Below are positions 16,353 through 25,047 of a DNA stretch of 64,000 nt, one piece after another. This DNA comes from Arthrobacter agilis (lineage in GTDB: Bacteria; Actinomycetota; Actinomycetes; Actinomycetales; Micrococcaceae), in contig NZ_VHIM01000002.1 of NCBI RefSeq assembly GCF_006494655.1, positions 310,001-374,000 on the forward strand. The letters run 5' to 3'. Within the stretch, counting starts at the first letter, position 1; each line of letters begins with the position of its first letter. Under the pieces are notes generated by a model. That model saw nothing but the letters and a program-made list of their open reading frames with translations. It was not told the DNA's origin and did not search any database. The position numbers and the translations under genes were made by a program.

Positions 16353-17195
16353 GTGAGAATCGACCTGCACACGCATTCCAATGTCTCGGACGGCACCGAG
16401 GATCCGGCTGTCCTGATCGCGTCCGCCGCGGCGGCGGGTCTCGACGCCGTCGCACTCACCGATCACGACTCGACCGCGGGCTGGGACAGGGCACGGGTCG
16501 CGGCGCGTGCCCACGGCGTCACGTTCATCCCGGGCATGGAGGTGTCCTGCCGCACCGACACCGGCATCAGCGTCCACGTCCTCTCCTACCTGCACGATCC
16601 ACTGCACGTCGGGTTGCGCGACGAGATCGAGCGCTCCCGTCAGGCGCGGCTCACCCGCGCACGCCGCATGGTCGAGCTGATGTCCGAGGACTATCCGATC
16701 AGCTGGGAGCTGGTGCAGGAGCACGTCACGGAGGGCGCGACGGTGGGGCGCCCCCACATCGCCGACGCCCTGATCGCGCTCGGTGTCGTCACGACCCGCT
16801 CCGAGGCCTTCGAGAGTGTCCTCACGGCCCGCTCGCCCTACTGGGTGAGCCACTACGCGCCGCACCCGGCGATCGCCGTCGCCCTGATCAGGGAGGCAGG
16901 GGGAGTGCCCGTCTTCGCCCACCCGTCCGCGTTCAACCGCGGGGCCGTGGTCGGCGGGGCGGTGATCGACGAGATGATCGACGCGGGGCTCAAGGGCCTC
17001 GAGGTGGAACATCGGGACAATCCGCAGCATGCGAGGGTGGAGCTTCGGCGGATCGCACGGGACAACGACCTCCTGGTGACCGGCTCCAGCGACTACCACG
17101 GGTCGGGCAAGCCGAATCTGCTGGGCGAGAACACCACCACCCGTGAGACCTACGAGGCGATCGTCGGCCTCGCGACGGGCTCCCGGATCAGCTAA
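16353..17195 (+). CDS. PHP-domain phosphoesterase
   Basis: A 280-residue PHP (polymerase and histidinol phosphatase) family metal-dependent phosphoesterase. The metal-binding motifs are visible: DLHTHSNVSDGT at the N terminus, LTDHDSTAGW, GMEVSC, VFAHP near residue 190, and a late SDYHGSG. Related proteins hydrolyse nucleoside 3',5'-bisphosphates or act as RNA 5'-3' exonucleases (RNase AM/TrpH type); the substrate here is not shown. GTG 16353 was preferred over TTG 16344 because the family starts with RIDLHTH and a TACATT box lies seven bases upstream. It overlaps the convergent methyltransferase stop by eight bases. Confidence 0.85.
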   Translation: MRIDLHTHSNVSDGTEDPAVLIASAAAAGLDAVALTDHDSTAGWDRARVAARAHGVTFIPGMEVSCRTDTGISVHVLSYLHDPLHVGLRDEIERSRQARLTRARRMVELMSEDYPISWELVQEHVTEGATVGRPHIADALIALGVVTTRSEAFESVLTARSPYWVSHYAPHPAIAVALIREAGGVPVFAHPSAFNRGAVVGGAVIDEMIDAGLKGLEVEHRDNPQHARVELRRIARDNDLLVTGSSDYHGSGKPNLLGENTTTRETYEAIVGLATGSRIS

Positions 17196-18090
17196 GGCCG
17201 TCCGTCCGGTCGCCGGAGCCCTGGAGCCACGGTCCGAGGCGCGCCCGCATGATCTCGACGGCCTGGGGATTGCGGTCGACGCAGACGAACCGCCTGCCGA
17301 GCTTCCCGGCCACGGCACCGAGCGTTCCCGACCCGGCGAAGAAGTCCAGCACCCAGTCACCCTGCGCACTGCTCGCGGCCACGGCGCGGCGCAGCAGGCC
17401 CTCCGGTTTCTGCGTGGGATATCCCGTCTTCTCACGACCCGTGGGGGAGACGATGGTGTGCCACCACACGTCGGTGGGCAGCTTCCCGAGTGCCGCCTTC
17501 TCGGCCGTCACCAGCCCGGGCGCCATATACGGTTCCCGGTCCACCTCGTCGCTGTTGAAGTAGTAGCCCGAAGGGTCCTTCACGTACACGAGGATGTTGT
17601 CGTGCTTCGCGGGCCACTTCCGCTTGGCCCTGGCGCCGTAGTCGTACGCCCAGATGATCTCGTTGAGGAAGCTGTCCCGGCCGAAGAGGGCGTCCAGCAT
17701 GACCTTCGCGTAGTGCACCTCGCGGTAGTCGAGGTGCACGTAGAGGGTGCCGTCATCGGCGAGGAGGCGCCAGGCCTCTGCAAGCCGTGGCGCCAGGAAG
17801 TCCCAGTAGTCCTCGAAGGCGTCGTCGTAGCTCGCGAGGATGCCCTTGACCGTCGAGTAGGACTGGCCCTTGAACCCCACCCGGTCGCCCGAACCCTGCG
17901 ACGCCCGCACCATGGAGGTCTGCTGGCGCCGCTGGACGCGGCCGGTGTTGAACGGGGGATCCACGTAGATCATGCGGAAGGAGCCATTCGCCAGGGTGGA
18001 CAGGTAGTCCGCGTTGTCGGCATGCACCACGAGATTGGCGCCGTCCGCCCTCCATGCAGGAGCTGCGGACGGCGCAGGAAGCTCCGTCAC
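17188..18090 (-). CDS. Orphan DNA methyltransferase, beta class (DPPF)
   Basis: A 300-residue site-specific DNA methyltransferase. The catalytic motif DPPF (residues about 44-47, preceded by MIYV) comes before the SAM motif DFFAGSGTLG (about 252-261), the order of beta-class amino-methyltransferases. DPPF suggests adenine-N6 or cytosine-N4 methylation. No restriction enzyme gene lies nearby, so this is an orphan. The GTG start is six bases after the helicase stop, with GGAGGA overlapping that stop, so it is co-transcribed with the DEAD-box helicase. The target sequence cannot be read from the protein. Confidence 0.85.
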   Translation of the reverse strand: MTELPAPSAAPAWRADGANLVVHADNADYLSTLANGSFRMIYVDPPFNTGRVQRRQQTSMVRASQGSGDRVGFKGQSYSTVKGILASYDDAFEDYWDFLAPRLAEAWRLLADDGTLYVHLDYREVHYAKVMLDALFGRDSFLNEIIWAYDYGARAKRKWPAKHDNILVYVKDPSGYYFNSDEVDREPYMAPGLVTAEKAALGKLPTDVWWHTIVSPTGREKTGYPTQKPEGLLRRAVAASSAQGDWVLDFFAGSGTLGAVAGKLGRRFVCVDRNPQAVEIMRARLGPWLQGSGDRTDGLS

Positions 18091-18096
18091 CGGGGA

Positions 18097-19911
18097 CTAG
18101 TCCTCCGCGCCGCCGGCCGGATTCCCGACGACCTCGCCGTTGCGGCGGCGCGTACGGGTGCGCCGGGGGCGGTCGCTCGCCACGGTCTCCGTTCCGGCGC
18201 CCTCGGTGGAGCGCCGACGGCGTCCCCCCTCGGCGTCGCCGCTCACGGGCACGGATGCTGCCGGCGCCGCGTCGGTCGGACCGGCGCTCCCGGTTCCCCG
18301 GTTGCCACCGCGTCCCCGGCCGCGAGAGCCCCGCGATCCCTGCCCGGACTCGCCCTGCTCCGCAGCAGGGCCGCCGTCGCGCCGCTGGCCACCGCGGCCG
18401 CCGTCACGCCGCTGCCCGCGGCCTCCGCTGCTCCCGGAGCCGGAGCCGGAACCGCCCGAACCGGCCGAACCGCCTGCGCCGTCGCTGCGCCCACCGCCGC
18501 GCTTCCCGGTCTCACCGAGATCCTCGAGGACCTCCGCATTGATGCCGGCCAGCTTGCGGTCCTTGCGGGGGAGGCGGCCCTTGGTGCCCTCGGGGATATC
18601 GAGGTCCGTGAAGAGGTGCGGGGACGAGGAGTAGGTCTCCACGGGCTCGGGGGTGTCCAGGCCCAGCGCCTTGTTGATGAGGCCCCAGCGCGGGACGTCG
18701 TCCCAGTCCACGAACGTCACCGCCGTGCCCTTCTTGCCGGCGCGGCCCGTCCGGCCGACCCGGTGCAGGTACGCCTTCTCGTCCTCGGGGCACTGGTAGT
18801 TGATGACGTGCGTGATGTCCTCGACATCGATCCCTCGAGCCGCGACCTCGGTCGCGACGAGCACGTCGATCTTGTCGCCACGGAACGCACGGAGGGCCTG
18901 TTCGCGGGCTCCCTGACCGAGGTCGCCGTGGATGGCGCCGGCAGCGAAACCGCGGTCGATCAGTTCCTCGGAGAGCTTCGCGGCGGTGCGCTTGGTCTTG
19001 CAGAAGATGATGGCACGGCCGCGGTTCCGTGACTGGAGGATGCGGGCCACGACCTCCGCCTTGTCCAGGTTGTGCGCCCGGTAGATGACCTGGCGGATGT
19101 CCTTCTTGGTGATGCCTTCGTCCTCGGGGTCCGCGGCCCGGATGTGCGTGGGCTGCGTCATGTACCGGCGCGCCATCGCGATGACGGGACCGGGCATGGT
19201 CGCGGAGAACAGCAGCGTCTGGCGGACGGGAGGCGTCGCGGCGATGAGCGTCTCGACGTCGGGCAGGAAGCCGAGGTCCAGCATCTCGTCGGCTTCGTCG
19301 AGCACCACGATCTTCACGTTCTTGAGGACCAGGAGCTTCTGCCGGTAGAGGTCGATCAGGCGGCCCGGGGTTCCCACGACGATCTCGACGCCGTTCTTGA
19401 TCGCCTCGATCTGCGGTTCGTAGGCGCGGCCACCGTAGATGGTCACGATGCGTGCGTTGCGCTTCTTCGCCGCCGTCGTGAGGTCGTTCGCCACCTGCAC
19501 GGCGAGCTCGCGGGTCGGGACGACCACGAGTGCCTGCGGCGCCCCGGGGACGGGGAGCTTCTCGTAGCCGGCGTCGTCGGGCCCGACCACGCGCTGGATG
19601 GCCGGGATGCCGAAGCCGAGGGTCTTGCCGGTGCCGGTCTTCGCCTGCCCGATGATGTCGTGGCCGCCGAGGGCGATCGACAGCGTCATCGCCTGGATGG
19701 GGAAGGGGTGGGTGATGCCGGCGTCGGCGAGCGATTCGACGATGTCGGGACGGACATTGAAGTCCGCGAAGGTCTCGGCGACCGGAGCGTGAGGTTCCTC
19801 GGTGGTGACCAGCGTCTCCTCGACGTCGATGGCATCCGACGAGTTGTCGGCGACGAGGTGGTGCGCGTCGTCCGCGGGTGTGCTGTTCGTGTCGTGATCT
19901 GTATTCTGCAC
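18097..19911 (-). CDS. DEAD-box RNA helicase with RGG-like basic tail
   Basis: A 604-residue ATP-dependent RNA helicase. The Q motif region (FADFNVRPDIVESL), motif I AKTGTGKTLGFG, DEAD (VLDEADEMLDL), SAT (LLFSATMPG) and the C-terminal ARGIDVEDITHVINY and HRVGRTGRAGKKG are all present. The last 160 residues are a Gly/Arg/Ser-rich low-complexity tail of the kind that binds RNA. It probably works in RNA unwinding, ribosome assembly or cold adaptation. The 231-base leader upstream could carry regulatory structure. It is co-transcribed with the orphan methyltransferase, an unusual pairing. Confidence 0.9.
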   Translation of the reverse strand: MQNTDHDTNSTPADDAHHLVADNSSDAIDVEETLVTTEEPHAPVAETFADFNVRPDIVESLADAGITHPFPIQAMTLSIALGGHDIIGQAKTGTGKTLGFGIPAIQRVVGPDDAGYEKLPVPGAPQALVVVPTRELAVQVANDLTTAAKKRNARIVTIYGGRAYEPQIEAIKNGVEIVVGTPGRLIDLYRQKLLVLKNVKIVVLDEADEMLDLGFLPDVETLIAATPPVRQTLLFSATMPGPVIAMARRYMTQPTHIRAADPEDEGITKKDIRQVIYRAHNLDKAEVVARILQSRNRGRAIIFCKTKRTAAKLSEELIDRGFAAGAIHGDLGQGAREQALRAFRGDKIDVLVATEVAARGIDVEDITHVINYQCPEDEKAYLHRVGRTGRAGKKGTAVTFVDWDDVPRWGLINKALGLDTPEPVETYSSSPHLFTDLDIPEGTKGRLPRKDRKLAGINAEVLEDLGETGKRGGGRSDGAGGSAGSGGSGSGSGSSGGRGQRRDGGRGGQRRDGGPAAEQGESGQGSRGSRGRGRGGNRGTGSAGPTDAAPAASVPVSGDAEGGRRRRSTEGAGTETVASDRPRRTRTRRRNGEVVGNPAGGAED

Positions 19912-20142
19912 GTTCTACCGTTCATTCAGGCCGTGCGGCCGCTGAGGCTCGACGCCCGGATGGGTTCCATCCGGTGCGGAGCGTGTCGGCGGGCGCAGGG
20001 CGTCCAGTGGAAGCCGATCGCGGGCTTGCAACTGCGTGCGGGCTGCGGAGGGAGACCTGCGCCCGCGGGAAACTCGGGATCGAGTAGGTACTGCGGGTTA
20101 TCCAAGAGTGATAACGACCGGGCATCCATGACTACTAACGCC
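19912..20142 (-). promoter_or_regulatory. Leader and promoter region of the DEAD-box helicase gene
   Basis: This is a 231-base space between the RNB ribonuclease stop and the helicase start. It contains a perfect 8-bp hairpin with a three-base loop (19956-19974, CCGGATGG and complement) about 45 bases before the helicase ATG, and a more AT-rich part at 20090-20150 that could hold the promoter. I see no gene. A structured leader would fit cold-regulated helicases, but that is speculation. Confidence 0.35.
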
Positions 20143-21675
20143 TTAAAGACTACCCTGCCCGCTGCCCGGAGCGTCATTCCGCGGTTCACGGGGCGCGTCC
20201 GTCGGTTTGACCTCGAAGCGGAGGCGCCGCCGGCCGATGTCCGCTTCGAGCAGGATCACCGTGACCCGCTCGCCTGCCACGAGTTCGCCGTAGCAGGTGG
20301 CCTCGAGCGGCGGTTCGGTGACCTGCACGGTCCCGGACAGGCGGGGCGCCTGCTTACCCGGCGCGTCCTCCACCGCGGGGGGTGAGCCCTGCAGGACGAC
20401 GGCGGAGAACGCCTCGCCGATCCGGTTGCTCAACAGCGCCGCCTGGACGGCGTCCATGGCGCCGGAATCCAGGCGGGATGCGGTCTGGTTCGACGACGCC
20501 ATGAGGGAGTTCAGCTCCGGCAGGGCAGAGCGGACCCACTGCGGGACGTCCTGGCCGGCGCTCAGCGATGCGCAGGTCACCAGGACGAAGCGGTCCACGA
20601 GCCGCCGGAGGGGAGCGGTCGTGTGAGCGTAGGGGGCGGCGATGGCGGACTGGATCACGGCCTCCGGCACCTCGCCGTCGAACGCGGTGTACCCCGCGCC
20701 GCGGAACAGGGACGCGGCAGCATGCATGAGGGCGAGCTGGGGAGGATCGGTGACATCGAGCGTCCTGAGGAAGGCGCCGTAGGCGACGCCCGCCGGCCAG
20801 GGGTGCTCGAGCGCCTCGGACTGCCGCCGGAATCTCCCGAGCGCGGCGTCGTCGGGCTCCGGCATGGTCCGCAGGATGCCGATGCGCCCGTCGATCATGA
20901 TCTGAGCGGCTGCCATCCCGGTCATGAGGGAGATCTGCGCGTTCCAGTCCTCGCACGCGAGGGCGGGCTCGGTGAGGATGCCGTAGCTCTCGCCGTCGTG
21001 CGTGATTTCCTGGCGGGGAAGGTTGAGGCTCGCGCCGCCGCGATCGAGCTCCTGCTGGATGCGCCGCAGGCCGATCTCCCTCAGCAGCACCAGTTGCTCG
21101 TCGGCCGTCGCGTCGTCGATGGCTGTCTGCACCTCGCCGTAGGTGAGCTGCCGTCTGCTGCGGACCACGGCCCGGCCGACGGTGACCGACTGCACCACGG
21201 CGTCGGTGTCGAGGACGAAGTGCCAGACGAAGGCCGGCCGGTCCTGGTCGGGGAGGAGGCTCGCGGCGCCCTCGGACACGAGCTCCGGGTGCAGCGAGAT
21301 CCGCCCGTCCGGAGCGTAGAGGGTCTGCCCGCGCAGGCGTGCCTCGGTGTCGATGGCACCGCCGGGTGCCACGAAGAGCGGGACGTCCGCGATGGCGTAG
21401 TGCACCTCGTACCCGGGGGTGTCCCCGTCCGGTCTCCTGGCGAGGTGGACGGCCTGGTCGAGATCCGTGGAGCCGGGCGGGTCGATGGTGAGGAACGGCA
21501 GGTCCCGCAGATCCTGCGGTGGCAGGCGATGCGACGCGACGGCGGCCTCGGCCTCGCGCAGGACGTAGGCCGGGAACTCCTCGCGGACGCCGAGCTCCTC
21601 ACGCAGGTTTCTCAGCGACTCCGTGAGGCGCTGCTGGGACTCCCGGTCCCTCAGGTCCATATGCTGTGCTGGCAC
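20143..21675 (-). CDS. RNB-domain exoribonuclease (RNase II/R family)
   Basis: A 510-residue 3'-5' exoribonuclease-type protein. The RNB catalytic core begins near residue 60 with FLTIDPPGSTDLDQAVHL, which holds the conserved aspartates that bind the catalytic metals. LHPELVSEGAASLLP and IMIDGRIGIL follow. It lacks the full N-terminal cold-shock domains of RNase R, as do other short actinobacterial RNB proteins. GTG 21675 with TAAGG upstream was preferred; ATG 21660 (MDLRDRES) is possible. It lies upstream of the DEAD-box helicase in the same direction, so RNA decay genes cluster here. Confidence 0.8.
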   Translation of the reverse strand: MPAQHMDLRDRESQQRLTESLRNLREELGVREEFPAYVLREAEAAVASHRLPPQDLRDLPFLTIDPPGSTDLDQAVHLARRPDGDTPGYEVHYAIADVPLFVAPGGAIDTEARLRGQTLYAPDGRISLHPELVSEGAASLLPDQDRPAFVWHFVLDTDAVVQSVTVGRAVVRSRRQLTYGEVQTAIDDATADEQLVLLREIGLRRIQQELDRGGASLNLPRQEITHDGESYGILTEPALACEDWNAQISLMTGMAAAQIMIDGRIGILRTMPEPDDAALGRFRRQSEALEHPWPAGVAYGAFLRTLDVTDPPQLALMHAAASLFRGAGYTAFDGEVPEAVIQSAIAAPYAHTTAPLRRLVDRFVLVTCASLSAGQDVPQWVRSALPELNSLMASSNQTASRLDSGAMDAVQAALLSNRIGEAFSAVVLQGSPPAVEDAPGKQAPRLSGTVQVTEPPLEATCYGELVAGERVTVILLEADIGRRRLRFEVKPTDAPREPRNDAPGSGQGSL

Positions 21676-21799
21676 AGGCCTTACCGTAATGCACGTCACA
21701 GACACCGGGCAGGAGCATCGCCCGGAGTCGCGCTCAGCCGGACGCCGTCCGGAGTGACTCGCCGGCCCGCGGCGGCGCGGTGCTCCGCGCTGACGGGGA

Positions 21800-21827
21800 T
21801 TGCCCGACTCCTCGGATTGCGTACCCT
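21800..21827 (+). promoter_or_regulatory. Promoter of the ferritin-like gene, probably leaderless
   Basis: TTGCCC (21800-21805), a 16-base spacer and TACCCT (21822-21827) precede the ATG at 21835 by seven bases. There is no Shine-Dalgarno sequence. The layout matches the gluA promoter in the same window. Confidence 0.5.
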
Positions 21828-21834
21828 TAGCAGA

Positions 21835-22644
21835 ATGAACAACGGCTCCTCCGACAGAACGGCCCTGTCCGCGACAGATACGGACCGCACGCAGGACCAC
21901 CGGTCCCCCGCGGCCGTCACCGACCGCTCACCGGCCCCTGCCGTTTCCCAGGACGCAGCGCCCACCCCGGCCAGCGCGGGGGAGGACGCCCTCGCGAACC
22001 CCCGCTATGCGCGGTTCGTCACGGATCTGTTGGGAGTCATCGCCTACGGCGAGCTGTCGGGCTTCGAGCGGCTCTCCTCCGACGCCCGCTTCTCGCCCAG
22101 CCTCGCGGACCGCGCGAGCCTCGGGCGGCTCGCAGTGCTCGAATTCGAGCATTTCGAGATGGTCGGACGGTTCGTCGGCGGACTCGGTGTGACGATCGAG
22201 GAGGCGATGGCGCCGTTCCAGGTCTCCGTCGACGCCTTCCACGAGCGCACGCGCCCCGGCGACTGGTACGAATCGCTGATGAAGGCCTACGTCATCGACG
22301 CCTTCTCCGGCGACTTCTACAGGGCCCTCGCGGACAGCCTCGACCCGCGGACGCGTGAACTCATCAGCGCGATCGATTCGGGCGACGGCGCGGACCACCT
22401 GCAGCGGCGCCTGAAGGAGGCGCTGGCGGACGACCCGCGGCTCGCGTCCAGGCTCGCCCTCTGGGGCCGACGGCTCGTCGGGGAGGCGCTGACGCAGGCG
22501 CAGCGGGTCGGGATGGAGCGCGAGTACCTGGCGGGGCTACTCTTCGCCGATGAGGCGGATCACGATCAGCACACGACGGCGCTGTTCTCACAGCTGACGC
22601 GCAACCACTCGCGGCGCATGAGCGCCCTGGGCCTGACCGCATAG
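21835..22644 (+). CDS. Ferritin-like fold (MiaE_2-type) protein
   Basis: A 269-residue protein. After a 50-residue Ser/Thr/Pro-rich start, an all-helical ferritin-like domain carries possible diiron ligands: Glu in YGELSGFERL, the pair in EFEHFEMV, and later DADSL-like acidic helices ending with FADEADHDQHT. It is related to the tRNA-(ms2io6A)-hydroxylase-like group in actinobacteria, but whether it hydroxylates tRNA is not known. The ATG follows a TACCCT box by seven bases. Start choice excludes a much longer open frame upstream that is antisense to the RNB gene. A strong terminator follows. Confidence 0.72.
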   Translation: MNNGSSDRTALSATDTDRTQDHRSPAAVTDRSPAPAVSQDAAPTPASAGEDALANPRYARFVTDLLGVIAYGELSGFERLSSDARFSPSLADRASLGRLAVLEFEHFEMVGRFVGGLGVTIEEAMAPFQVSVDAFHERTRPGDWYESLMKAYVIDAFSGDFYRALADSLDPRTRELISAIDSGDGADHLQRRLKEALADDPRLASRLALWGRRLVGEALTQAQRVGMEREYLAGLLFADEADHDQHTTALFSQLTRNHSRRMSALGLTA

Positions 22645-22712
22645 GACCCGCTGCCCAAGGCATCCGGCTCCGGGCCCTCTGCGGGGGCGACCCTGTCCCG
22701 CCCTCCGGCGGA

Positions 22713-22750
22713 CGAGAACCCGCGGACCCATAAGGGGCCGCGGGTTCTCG
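22713..22750. terminator. Strong hairpin terminator between convergent genes
   Basis: A perfect 13-bp stem (CGAGAACCCGCGG and complement), with a possible further three pairs inside the 12-base loop, separates the ferritin-like gene from the leftward DUF3107 gene. It can terminate in both directions. Confidence 0.8.
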
Positions 22751-22768
22751 TGGTGGTGCGTAGAAGTG

Positions 22769-22993
22769 CTAGAGGGCGCCGAAGCCCACCCGGCGGGACT
22801 CCTCCGCGCCGATCTCGACGTACCCGAGGACCGACGTCGGAACGATGACCTGACGTCCCTTGGAATCCTTCAGGCGGAGCTCGGAGCCACCGCCCATTGC
22901 TGCTGCGACGAGCTCGGCGATCGCGTCGGCGCTCTCGGAGGACTCGACCACGATCTCCCGGTTGACGTTCTGGATACCGATCTTGACTTCCAC
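22769..22993 (-). CDS. DUF3107 small protein
   Basis: A 74-residue protein that starts at GTG 22993 with a strong AGGAGG eight bases upstream. The sequence MEVKIGIQNVNREIVVES and the later VIVPTSVLGYVEIG match DUF3107, a family restricted to actinobacteria and of unknown function. No enzyme motif is visible. A TetR-type regulator is encoded just upstream in the same direction, 45 bases apart, so the two are probably linked in expression. Confidence 0.85.
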   Translation of the reverse strand: MEVKIGIQNVNREIVVESSESADAIAELVAAAMGGGSELRLKDSKGRQVIVPTSVLGYVEIGAEESRRVGFGAL

Positions 22994-23038
22994 GGCGGAT
23001 GCCTCCTGTGTAGTGAGCGTTACTGCTTCGAACCTACT

Positions 23039-23659
23039 CTAGATCTCCTTGGGGAAGCGGCTGATTCCGCGCCAAGCTAAACGGTAGATCAGCTCCGCGG
23101 CAGCATCGATATCGAGGCTGCCATCCGTCTCCAGCCAGTACCGAGCGCTGATCTGCGCCATCCCGGCGAGTCCGCGCCCCAGCAGGGTCGCCTCGACGAT
23201 CGAGAGCTGCGTGTCCCCGGCGATCACGCCGGCGATCGCGCTCGCGAACTGGGCGTTGAACTCCTCGAGCCTGCTGCTGACGTCGGGTTCGTTGCCGATG
23301 TCCGATTCGAAGACGAGCCGGTGCGCCTGGCTGTCCTGCGCGATGAACTGGAAGTACGCGCGCATGGTCGCGTGGACGCGGAGCTTGTTGTCGTCCGTGG
23401 AGCGGAGGGCGCCCTGCAGCAGTTGCGTCAGTTCTGCGAGGTGGCTGTCGAGGAGTGCGAGATACAGGTCCCGCTTGCCGGGGAAGTGCTGGTACAGCAC
23501 GGGCTTGCTGACCTTCGCCGCGACCGCGATGTCATCCATCGCGGCGCCATGATAGCCATTGCCGACGAAGACCTCCTGGGCTGCCGCGAGCAGTTGCCGT
23601 CGGCGCTCGTCCCGCGGGAGCCGGACGGCTTTCCCTGCGGTGGTGGGTTCGGCACTCAC
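23039..23659 (-). CDS. TetR/AcrR-family transcriptional regulator
   Basis: A 206-residue repressor-type protein. The N-terminal helix-turn-helix (about residues 15-60) contains RRQLLAAAQEVFVGNGYHG and VAAKVSKPVLYQHFPGKRDLY. The C-terminal ligand domain is typical in length. GTG 23659 has GAGAGGA seven bases upstream. It lies divergent from moeB and upstream of the DUF3107 gene. The ligand and target genes are unknown; self-regulation through the 155-base divergent spacer is a reasonable guess. Confidence 0.85.
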   Translation of the reverse strand: MSAEPTTAGKAVRLPRDERRRQLLAAAQEVFVGNGYHGAAMDDIAVAAKVSKPVLYQHFPGKRDLYLALLDSHLAELTQLLQGALRSTDDNKLRVHATMRAYFQFIAQDSQAHRLVFESDIGNEPDVSSRLEEFNAQFASAIAGVIAGDTQLSIVEATLLGRGLAGMAQISARYWLETDGSLDIDAAAELIYRLAWRGISRFPKEI

Positions 23660-23814
23660 GGGAGGATCCTCTCCGGTACTGCGGGTCGATGGGGCCCGAT
23701 CAGTCTACCCACGCGGCCACCGCCTCCGTCCGACGACGCCACCGGGCAGGCGGCCGGTGGGCCGCCCCGGCCGTCGCGGTGGCTCCGCCGACGTACTGCG
23801 GAATACCCTTGGGC

Positions 23815-25047
23815 ATGACTGCTTCGCCGACCGATCAGAACCCCGGCACCGCGTCCGGGCCGCTGCCGCCGCTCGTGGAGCCGGCAGCGGGCCTCACACG
23901 GGACGAGACCCTCCGCTATTCGCGGCACCTCATCATCCCCGGGTTCGGCGTCGATGCGCAGCTGCGCCTGAAGAACGCGCGGGTACTCGTGATCGGTGCC
24001 GGTGGGCTCGGCTCTCCTGCGCTCCTCTACCTCGCCGCCGCGGGGGTCGGCACGCTGGGCATCGTGGACGACGACGACGTCGAACTCTCCAATTTGCAGC
24101 GGCAGGTCATCCACTCGATGGCGGATCTCGGCAGGCCGAAGGCGCAGTCCGCCCGGGACAGCATCCTCGGGGTGAACCCGCTCGTGAAGGTGGTGCTGCA
24201 CGAGGAGCGCCTGGATCGGTGGAACGCGCTCGAGCTGTTCGCCGGGTACGACCTGATCGTCGACGGCACCGACAACTTCGCCACGCGCTACCTGGTGAAC
24301 GATGCCGCCGCCCTTCTCGGCAAGCCCTATGTCTGGGGTTCCATCCTCCGGTTCGACGGACAGGTGAGCGTCTTCTGGCAGGACCGCGGGCCCACGTACC
24401 GCGACCTGTATCCGGAGGCGCCGCCGCCCGGCTCGGTGCCGTCCTGCGCGGAGGGCGGCGTGCTCGGGGTGCTGTGTGCGCAGATCGGGTCGGTCATGGT
24501 CAACGAGGCCATCAAGCTGATCACCGGAGTGGGCTCGACGCTCCTCGGCCGTGTGCTGGTGTTCAATGCGCTCGACATGAGCTGGCGGGAGCTGCGCGTC
24601 CGCCCCGACCCCGCTGCCGCGAGGATCACCGAGCTCATCGACTACGAGCAGTTCTGCGGCGTCCGGCCCGCGGAACCCGGCACCGACGCCGCAGCCGGCA
24701 CCGCCGGGGCGGACGGCGTTCCCCTGGTCTCCGTGGCAGAGTTGGCGGCCCTGCTCGACGGGCGGGCGGCCGGAACCGCGGACTTCGACCTGCTGGACGT
24801 CAGGACTCCGGAGGAGTACGCGGTGGTGAGCATCGCGGGCGCGAGGCTCGTGCCGCAGAATCTCATCCTCGACGGTGACGAGCGCATCGGCACCGATCGT
24901 ACGGTGCTCGTCCACTGCAAATCAGGAGTGCGATCAGCCGACGTCGTCCGATTCCTCCGTGCACAGGGCCACCCCGATGTGCGATCCGTCGACGGCGGGA
25001 TCCTCGAGTGGGTGCGTCGGATCGAACCGGACAAACCCAGCTACTAG
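23815..25047 (+). CDS. moeB: MoeB/ThiF adenylyltransferase fused to rhodanese
   Basis: A 410-residue E1-like enzyme (MoeZ/MoeBR type). The adenylation domain has the nucleotide loop [26 protein letters not shown] and [13 protein letters not shown]. The C-terminal rhodanese domain (about residues 305-410) has the active-site loop [11 protein letters not shown] with the persulfide cysteine. It activates and sulfurates a ubiquitin-like sulfur carrier for molybdopterin or cysteine synthesis. The zinc-binding CxxC pairs of E. coli MoeB are not visible. The start ATG follows a TACCCT box by five bases. Its last 114 bases are overlapped by the extended hemA frame on the other strand. Confidence 0.88.
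   Translation: MTASPTDQNPGTASGPLPPLVEPAAGLTRDETLRYSRHLIIPGFGVDAQLRLKNARVLVIGAGGLGSPALLYLAAAGVGTLGIVDDDDVELSNLQRQVIHSMADLGRPKAQSARDSILGVNPLVKVVLHEERLDRWNALELFAGYDLIVDGTDNFATRYLVNDAAALLGKPYVWGSILRFDGQVSVFWQDRGPTYRDLYPEAPPPGSVPSCAEGGVLGVLCAQIGSVMVNEAIKLITGVGSTLLGRVLVFNALDMSWRELRVRPDPAAARITELIDYEQFCGVRPAEPGTDAAAGTAGADGVPLVSVAELAALLDGRAAGTADFDLLDVRTPEEYAVVSIAGARLVPQNLILDGDERIGTDRTVLVHCKSGVRSADVVRFLRAQGHPDVRSVDGGILEWVRRIEPDKPSY

Noticed and set aside
17188-18090. Part of a restriction-modification system
   Set aside because: No endonuclease gene lies next to it. Neighbours are a helicase and a PHP phosphoesterase.
20623-21834. Upstream extension of the ferritin-like gene antisense to the RNB gene
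   Set aside because: The promoter boxes directly before 21835 and the family's N terminus fit the short form.
23660-23690. TetR operator around GAGGATCCTC upstream of the TetR gene
   Set aside because: The perfect palindrome is only ten bases and overlaps the ribosome binding site. This is too short to claim an operator.
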